From Pseudomonas asplenii (GTDB taxonomy: Bacteria > Pseudomonadota > Gammaproteobacteria > Pseudomonadales > Pseudomonadaceae), in the NCBI RefSeq assembly GCF_900105475.1, contig NZ_LT629777.1, positions 6,076,001 to 6,140,000 of the forward strand: a DNA stretch of 64,000 nt, in the 5' to 3' direction. This document shows positions 58,956 to 64,000 of this stretch, one piece after another; the stretch's first letter is position 1, and each line of letters begins with the position of its first letter. A program made the position numbers and the translations under genes. The notes under the pieces are model-generated. The model had not been told where the DNA came from and made no database searches. It worked only from the letters and a program-made list of their open reading frames with translations.

Positions 58956-59851
58956 GTTATGAAGCCTTTCGTCTGCTGATCCAGGGCTGGGCCGCCGACG
59001 GTTTGCTGCCAGCGGCGCTGGCCTACGGGTTCGTGATCAACGCACTGCTTGCCGGCCTGCTGATCGGTCCGGTACTGGGCGGTCTCGGTACCCTGGTGGT
59101 GGTCAAGCGCTTTGCGTTCTTTTCCGAATCGGTGGGCCACGCAGCATTGACAGGTGTGGCCATCGGCATCCTGCTCGGCGAGCCCTACACCGGCCCCTAT
59201 GGCAGCCTGTTCGGCTACTGCCTGCTGTTCGGCGTGCTGCTCAACTACCTGCGCAACCGCACCGGGCTGGCCCCCGACACCTTGATAGGGGTGTTCCTCT
59301 CGGTGTCCCTGGCCCTCGGCGCCAGCCTGCTGCTGGTGCTGGCCGGCAAGATCAACGTGCACATTCTGGAAAACGTGCTGTTCGGTTCGGTGCTGACGGT
59401 CAACGGCAACGACCTGCTGGTATTGCTGGTGGTCGGTGCGCTGGTGCTGGGCCTGAGCCTGCCGCTGTACAACCGCATCATGCTCGCCAGCTTCAACCCG
59501 CAACTGGCCGCCGTGCGCGGGGTCGCGGTGAAAACCCTCGACTACCTGTTCGTGGTGCTGGTGACGCTGATCACCGTGGCTGCGGTGAAGGTCATTGGCG
59601 CTATCCTGGTCGGCGCCCTGCTGGTGATTCCGGCGGCCGCCGCACGCCTGCTCAGCCAGTCGCTCAAGGGCTTCTTCTGGATATCCGTGGCGATCGCCAC
59701 CGTCAGCACCCTGAGCGGCATCCTGCTGCCGATCCTGTTCGACCTGCCCGTGCCGTCCGGTGCGGCGATCATTCTGATGGCCGGTACTGCCTTCGCCCTG
59801 GCAGCGATTGCCCGTGGCACCGTGCCCAGCCTCAAAGGGAATATTGGATAA
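58952..59851 (+). CDS. fpvE: FpvE, ABC transporter permease
   Basis: 299 residues from ATG at 58952 (MSYEAFRLLIQGW). It has the ABC-3 (ZnuB/TroB) permease pattern of eight or nine hydrophobic helices, with FFSESVGHAALTGVAIG near residue 55 and VKVIGAILVGALLVIPAAAA near residue 212. It pairs with FpvD. The fpvF ATG follows the TAA directly. Confidence 0.92.
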   Translation: MSYEAFRLLIQGWAADGLLPAALAYGFVINALLAGLLIGPVLGGLGTLVVVKRFAFFSESVGHAALTGVAIGILLGEPYTGPYGSLFGYCLLFGVLLNYLRNRTGLAPDTLIGVFLSVSLALGASLLLVLAGKINVHILENVLFGSVLTVNGNDLLVLLVVGALVLGLSLPLYNRIMLASFNPQLAAVRGVAVKTLDYLFVVLVTLITVAAVKVIGAILVGALLVIPAAAARLLSQSLKGFFWISVAIATVSTLSGILLPILFDLPVPSGAAIILMAGTAFALAAIARGTVPSLKGNIG

Positions 59852-60814
59852 ATGCCGAACCTTCGCCCTCTCGCCCTCGTCCTGCTGCTGAGCGGCCTGT
59901 ACAGCAGTGCATCGTTATCCGGCCAGGCGCAGATGCCGATCACGGCCAATCACGGCCTGGGGACTCTCGCGTTGCACGCCAGCACCGAGAACAAGCCGGT
60001 GCTTATTCTGGCCAGCCTGCCGGTCACCTACGGCCTGGGCGAAATCCTGCTCAAGAACAGCGGCGTGCAACTGCAACGCGCCGCCGACGCCAATCTGCCC
60101 GGCAGCCGCCAGAGCGCCTACTTCAGCGGTCGAGGCGCGCCGGCCCTGCAGAAGTTGGCGAACGATGCCGACGCGGTGATCGGCCTGCGCTCGCTGTGGC
60201 CCGACGATCCGCTCTACATCATGGCCCGGCGCAGCAATGTGCGTATCGTCGAAGTCGACGCCGCGCGCCCGGTGGACGGAGCCCTGCCAGGCATCGCGGT
60301 GCAACCGGGCCAGGGCACCGATGGCCTGAACAGCCAGCCATGGCTGTCGAGCAACAACCTCGGGCGCATGGCCGATGTGACCGCCGCCGACCTGGTACGC
60401 CTGGCGCCCGCAGCCAAGCCGAAGATCGAGAGCAACCTGGCGGCCCTCAAGCAGCGCCTGCTCAAGCTCAGCGCCGACAGCGAGACGCGCCTGGCCAAGG
60501 CCGACAACCTCAGCGTGTTGAGCCTGTCCGAGCGCTTCAACTACCTGGTCGGCGGGCTCAACCTCGACCTGGTCCAGGTCGATGCGCGCAGCGATGAACA
60601 GTGGACGCCCGAGGCCCTGGCGAAGCTCGGCGAAACCCTCAAGACTGCCGATGTGAAGCTGGTGCTCGACCATCGCCAGCCGCCGGAAGCGGTGAAGGCG
60701 GCAATCGCCCAGGCCGGCAGCACCCTGCTGGTGCTCGACAACGAAGGCAGCGACCCCGTGACCGGGCTGGAGAACTCGGTCAAACAGGTGCTGGCGACGC
60801 TGGCACCGTTATAA
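59852..60814 (+). CDS. fpvF: FpvF, periplasmic ferripyoverdine-binding protein
   Basis: 320 residues with signal peptide ending near SLSGQAQM. It is a TroA-like solute-binding fold but lacks the histidine clusters of FpvC, consistent with binding the siderophore and not bare metal. In P. aeruginosa FpvF binds pyoverdine and ferripyoverdine and associates with FpvC. Last gene of the operon. Confidence 0.9.
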   Translation: MPNLRPLALVLLLSGLYSSASLSGQAQMPITANHGLGTLALHASTENKPVLILASLPVTYGLGEILLKNSGVQLQRAADANLPGSRQSAYFSGRGAPALQKLANDADAVIGLRSLWPDDPLYIMARRSNVRIVEVDAARPVDGALPGIAVQPGQGTDGLNSQPWLSSNNLGRMADVTAADLVRLAPAAKPKIESNLAALKQRLLKLSADSETRLAKADNLSVLSLSERFNYLVGGLNLDLVQVDARSDEQWTPEALAKLGETLKTADVKLVLDHRQPPEAVKAAIAQAGSTLLVLDNEGSDPVTGLENSVKQVLATLAPL

Positions 60815-60864
60815 AGGCTTCGTGACAGAGGCACCCCCGGTATACGGCAAATCGTCTCCGGCCT

Positions 60865-60890
60865 GTCGGCGCCGCCCTTTTGGCGCCGAC
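60865..60890 (+). terminator. Hairpin downstream of fpvF
   Basis: GTCGGCGCC, loop GCCCTTTT, GGCGCCGAC: a perfect 9-bp stem 51 bp after the fpvF stop. There is no trailing T tract, so it may be a transcript-end hairpin or simple 3' structure. Confidence 0.5.
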
Positions 60891-60981
60891 GCCTCCATAA
60901 ACAACTACCCCATCCCTCGCGACCCTGCTGGCGATACTCCTTCGTGCCTTTCTTCAACGTGCACGATAAAAGGATTTATCC

Positions 60982-61980
60982 ATGGCAAACACTCGCAGCC
61001 GGCATGAAGGGGGCACCGAGCCCCTCGACGGCATCGTCATCTCGGACAGCGTTTCAAACCCGACCCCGCAAGGCCCTGCCCGCCCGGCAGCGCCAGCTCA
61101 TCCGCTTACGCCACCCCGGACGCGGGCCGACCTCGCCGAACTGGACACACGCCTGGGGCCCATCACCCTGGATACCTTCACCCTCAGTCGGGTGGAACTT
61201 TACGACATGGGCGCCCGCCTCAACGGTCGCACGCTCGATCGCGACCCACCCTTGCAGGACAATGGCCAGCCCCTGCTCGATGGCCTGCAGTTCGAACCAG
61301 AGCAACTGCAACAGCATCTGCTGACCGGCGACGCTGGCGACGCGCGCCCGATCGATGTGCTTTTTGAAATAGCCTCTCGGCGCTCCTCAAAGGCCCCGCC
61401 CATACTCGGAACAGGCCGACAGCCACTGGCCCATAATCTGATGCGGCAGTTCGAACAGTTGCTCGCCCGGCTACAGAGCTTGCAAATCCTCGCGCACAAA
61501 TATGTCACCTTTAGCCTTCCCGGCTGGGTCGATGCTGCCAAGAGCCGGGGCATGCTCACCTCTGGCGCCGGCATGCAGGCCTACGGGATCTACAGCGGCC
61601 TGGTGGGTATCCGCGAGGCGCTGAAAACCGGCAACGTCAGCGATGCCGTGGTGAACAGCGCCAGAATTGCCACCGAACTGACCTCGATATTGCTCGAACG
61701 CGGCCTGCGCAAGACCGGGGAAACCCTGCTTGGCCAGGGCGGCCGAGTTTTCCTCGGTTTTCGCGCCACCTCCGCCGGTCTGCTGATCAGCCGCAGCGCC
61801 GGCCTGCTGGGCAACGTGCTGACCCTGCCGTTCGATATCCACAGTGCCGTGACCGCCTTTCGCAGTGCCGCCAACAGCCACGGCAAGGAGGCCATGGACC
61901 ACTACGTCACGGCCGGTTTCAGCGTTGCCAGCGCGGCGTTGTCCGTCGCACTCGGCGCGGCCGCAGCCGCCGGCGCGTGA
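60982..61980 (+). CDS. Hypothetical protein with hydrophobic C-terminal half; possible toxin pore-domain relative
   Basis: 332 residues from ATG at 60982 with AAGGA 7 nt upstream. No signal peptide. Residues 1-140 are hydrophilic and Pro/Arg-rich. The second half (LPGWVDAAKSRGMLTSGAGM, GMQAYGIYSGLVGIREAL, RATSAGLLISRSAGLLGNVL) is helical with amphipathic and hydrophobic stretches and ends ALSVALGAAAAAGA. This resembles what I recall of the pore-forming region of large clostridial-type and Mcf/FitD insecticidal toxins, but the similarity is by eye and not certain. The stop overlaps the next start (GTGA), so the two are translated together. Not a standard pyoverdine gene. Confidence 0.65.
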   Translation: MANTRSRHEGGTEPLDGIVISDSVSNPTPQGPARPAAPAHPLTPPRTRADLAELDTRLGPITLDTFTLSRVELYDMGARLNGRTLDRDPPLQDNGQPLLDGLQFEPEQLQQHLLTGDAGDARPIDVLFEIASRRSSKAPPILGTGRQPLAHNLMRQFEQLLARLQSLQILAHKYVTFSLPGWVDAAKSRGMLTSGAGMQAYGIYSGLVGIREALKTGNVSDAVVNSARIATELTSILLERGLRKTGETLLGQGGRVFLGFRATSAGLLISRSAGLLGNVLTLPFDIHSAVTAFRSAANSHGKEAMDHYVTAGFSVASAALSVALGAAAAAGA

Positions 61981-63446
61981 TCATTGACGAGGATGGACGC
62001 GAGCCGAGCATCGTCGAGCTGGCCTGGCCCATGGAGCGTATCCAGCGCTGGCGTATCGTCGACACCAACCTGATCGTGACCTCGTTGCGTGACGAGCATG
62101 GCGAACAGCCCGCTCATCAGCTGACGCTGCGGGGTGTCTACCGGGATGACAACGGTCGGCGCTTGCAAAACGATCTGTTGCTGTTCGCCACCCAGGACGG
62201 CTACCTGTTCAAGCCCAATCTGCCCGCCACACTGGAGGGCACGGAAGACCGGGACATCCAGGTCACGACCCTCACCCTCGGCCAGCTCCCGCCAGCCCCG
62301 CAGCCGGTGAATGGTGGCGAATACCGGCTGCCGGGAGGCTCGACGGGCAGCTACTGCTTCGCCCGGAACACCCCGGACACCACGTTCCAGGTCACGGCCG
62401 ACGACACACGACCCGCCACCACCTTGTTCCTCGACTACGACAGCGCCGAGATCGAACAGGTCAGTGCACGCTACGAGGTGGCCATGACCCGCGTCGGCGC
62501 CTTCAACTACCTGCACTACAGCGATGCCAGCCTGACCCTGCGCTTCAGCGACCAGACCCAACTGACGCTGAAGGACTGGATGGTCAAGGGTGCCGGCAAG
62601 CCGAGCGATGTCGGCGCTGCCTTGCATACCACCGGCCTGGACCCGAGCCATCCGATTGTCCTGGTGCTGCGCGATGGCAGCTCGTACAAGGTCGGCGCGC
62701 TGCCCGCCCGCTATCTCGAAGACCAGCACAACCCGGGCCTCAGGACCCTTGATGGCCGCGATGCCTTGCAGCGCTGTCGTGGCCGACGTCTGTTCCGTAC
62801 CCCGGAAAACCGCGACACCCTGCTGCGCGAGCATCCGCAACGCGTCGACTTCCACACCGGCAGCGACTCGACGATCTACAACCTGCAGGGCATGAGCTCC
62901 ATCTATGAACTGCACCCCCGCGCCGGAGCGACCCTTCATCTGTCGACACCGGGCGCGCTGGCAAAGGTCGCCAACGCCTCGACCTGGTACATCCATGCCC
63001 CGGAAAACGCTCGGGGGGTGGCGCGCAGCGACATCAGGATCAGCCCTCGGCAATTCTGGATCGACAATGTTCGCGTCGTGCTGCCGGCGGACGACGATCC
63101 GCAGCAACCCCTGGACCTGATCTACATCGTGCTGGCGTCCGGCGAAACCTATGAGGTCGATCGGCTGTTCAACCAGCTTCTGCTGCATGAGCTGGACGCC
63201 CGCGCCTACCCCGATATCGACGCCCTGCAACACGCCATCGAGCGGCACCAGGCCGCCAACGAACTGGCCAGTCATCGCGTCAGGGTCAAGAGCCTCCGGG
63301 TGACCACCCCATCGGCCTACGGCCCCCGGACCGAAGCGGTCTACGGCGCGATCAACTACGACACTTTGACCCGGCAGTGGACCACGGACAGTGACGATTC
63401 GGCGGTCGTCGACCCCAGGGATCTTTTTATCCACACCCCCCGCTAG
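61977..63446 (+). CDS. Hypothetical beta-rich protein, cotranslated with upstream ORF
   Basis: 489 residues from a GTG overlapping the previous stop. No signal peptide and no membrane segment. The sequence is rich in short alternating hydrophobic/polar runs (LFLDYDSAEIEQVSARYEVA, LTLRFSDQTQLTLKDWMVKG, TIYNLQGMSSIYELHP), suggesting a repetitive beta-structure. I do not recognise the family. Together with the upstream pore-like ORF it may correspond to pieces of one larger toxin-like protein. Confidence 0.65.
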   Translation: MIIDEDGREPSIVELAWPMERIQRWRIVDTNLIVTSLRDEHGEQPAHQLTLRGVYRDDNGRRLQNDLLLFATQDGYLFKPNLPATLEGTEDRDIQVTTLTLGQLPPAPQPVNGGEYRLPGGSTGSYCFARNTPDTTFQVTADDTRPATTLFLDYDSAEIEQVSARYEVAMTRVGAFNYLHYSDASLTLRFSDQTQLTLKDWMVKGAGKPSDVGAALHTTGLDPSHPIVLVLRDGSSYKVGALPARYLEDQHNPGLRTLDGRDALQRCRGRRLFRTPENRDTLLREHPQRVDFHTGSDSTIYNLQGMSSIYELHPRAGATLHLSTPGALAKVANASTWYIHAPENARGVARSDIRISPRQFWIDNVRVVLPADDDPQQPLDLIYIVLASGETYEVDRLFNQLLLHELDARAYPDIDALQHAIERHQAANELASHRVRVKSLRVTTPSAYGPRTEAVYGAINYDTLTRQWTTDSDDSAVVDPRDLFIHTPR

Positions 63447-63456
63447 AGAATGCACC

Positions 63457-64000
63457 ATGTCCCCGAAAGCACCCATTCGCCCAGGCATGCCTGGCGCGGG
63501 ATCAGCCGATACACCGACAATCAGGCCAACCGAGCTCAGCCCGGCACTCCCTCCCCGCCTTCCCGGTACAGGCCAGCCGCTACTGCCCGGCATCCCTGCC
63601 GCCCACCTGTCGGCCGACACGCCGCCGCCCAGCGTGCCGACGACTGGAGCGGCAGCGCTGGCGATCAGCAGTATCACCAGCACCGTGGCCAACCGCCTGG
63701 CACCAGGCCGCGCCTTGAGCGCTTACGCCAGGCCGGCGCCGAGAGGCCTGCCACCCCCCGACAGCGACGGCTTGCGCATCGCCCAGCAGCGTCGGTTCGT
63801 CAATCTCGAGGATGGCCGGATCGTCATGGTCCGCTACGACGAGAGCGTACGCGCCTACTGCGCCCAGGCCAGGGAGGAACACCTGCCTTCGGGCCCGGCC
63901 TTGTACCGGCTCGCAGGCACGGATATCTGGAAAGAAAACCCTGTAGCCAGCGCCTTGCGCTCCTATCAACTGCCAGCGCGGCCCGCCGTCACGCCGCAAC
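63457..64000 (+). CDS. Toxin/effector-like protein, N-terminal part (cut by window end)
   Basis: Open from ATG at 63457 (AGAG 8-11 nt upstream) to the window edge, 181 codons. The first 70 residues are very Pro-rich (PALPPRLPGTGQPLLPGIPA). Then QQRRFVNLEDGRIVMVRYDE and SGPALYRLAGTDIWKENP resemble a motif block I recall from Pseudomonas dermonecrotic-toxin/E3-ligase-like effector proteins (DUF6543-type). This is from memory and the decisive C-terminal domain is outside the window. It follows the previous ORF after 10 bp and is likely cotranscribed. Confidence 0.6.
   Translation, partial: MSPKAPIRPGMPGAGSADTPTIRPTELSPALPPRLPGTGQPLLPGIPAAHLSADTPPPSVPTTGAAALAISSITSTVANRLAPGRALSAYARPAPRGLPPPDSDGLRIAQQRRFVNLEDGRIVMVRYDESVRAYCAQAREEHLPSGPALYRLAGTDIWKENPVASALRSYQLPARPAVTPQ

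Noticed and set aside
61902..63692. 596-codon minus-strand frame over the accessory ORFs
   Set aside because: The plus-strand ORFs have ribosome binding sites and coupled overlaps; the minus frame is Gly/Val-rich and low-complexity.
1..64000. CRISPR arrays, tRNA genes, insertion sequences or integrases
   Set aside because: None found; repeated sequence in the window is explained by NRPS module similarity and REP-like elements.

Overview
The window is a chromosomal segment of a fluorescent Pseudomonas, most likely P. fluorescens-group. It is GC-rich and carries a pyoverdine (siderophore) locus in the gene order known from P. aeruginosa, but with its own peptide NRPSs. No tRNA, rRNA, CRISPR array, insertion sequence or integrase was seen.

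Layout. (1) 1-616 (minus) is the 5' part of mgtA, a Mg2+ P-type ATPase. (2) 1092-1610 (minus) is fpvI, the ECF sigma factor for the receptor gene; no fpvR lies beside it. (3) 1869-6399 (plus) is pvdR-pvdT-opmQ, a tripartite exporter. (4) 6532-13727 holds the periplasmic maturation genes: pvdP (minus), then pvdM, pvdN, pvdO (plus) and the ABC exporter pvdE (plus). (5) 13976-16477 (plus) is fpvA, the TonB-dependent ferripyoverdine receptor. (6) 16735-53101 (minus) holds five NRPS genes with ten modules and a terminal thioesterase; upstream of them is a SyrP-like Fe(II)/2-oxoglutarate aspartate hydroxylase gene (53268-54251). (7) 54533-60814 (plus) is the overlapping operon fpvG-fpvH-fpvJ-fpvK-fpvC-fpvD-fpvE-fpvF, for reductive iron release and periplasmic/inner-membrane handling. 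(8) 60982-64000 (plus) holds three accessory ORFs that look toxin-like, the last cut by the window end.

How it works together. PvdL (not in the window) should supply the acylated chromophore tripeptide. My reading of the ten A-domain pockets gives the peptide Lys - D-Asp(OH) - Ala - Thr - X(basic) - D-Asp(OH) - Dab - Thr - Gly - Gly. Both Asp modules carry epimerisation domains and the nearby hydroxylase would make beta-hydroxyaspartate. I see no hydroxyornithine code that I recognise, and no pvdA or pvdF, so the product may chelate iron with the catechol plus two hydroxyaspartates and no hydroxamate. PvdE moves the precursor to the periplasm, PvdP/M/N/O mature it, PvdRT-OpmQ exports it, FpvA re-imports ferripyoverdine and FpvG-K/FpvC-F release and take up the iron.

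Regulation. Six perfect PvdS-type iron-starvation boxes (TAAAT-N16-CGT) were found by reading: before pvdR, pvdP, pvdM, pvdE, fpvA and the first NRPS gene. A seventh with one mismatch precedes the hydroxylase. The box for pvdE contains the pvdO stop codon. A Fur-like A/T-rich site lies upstream of fpvI.
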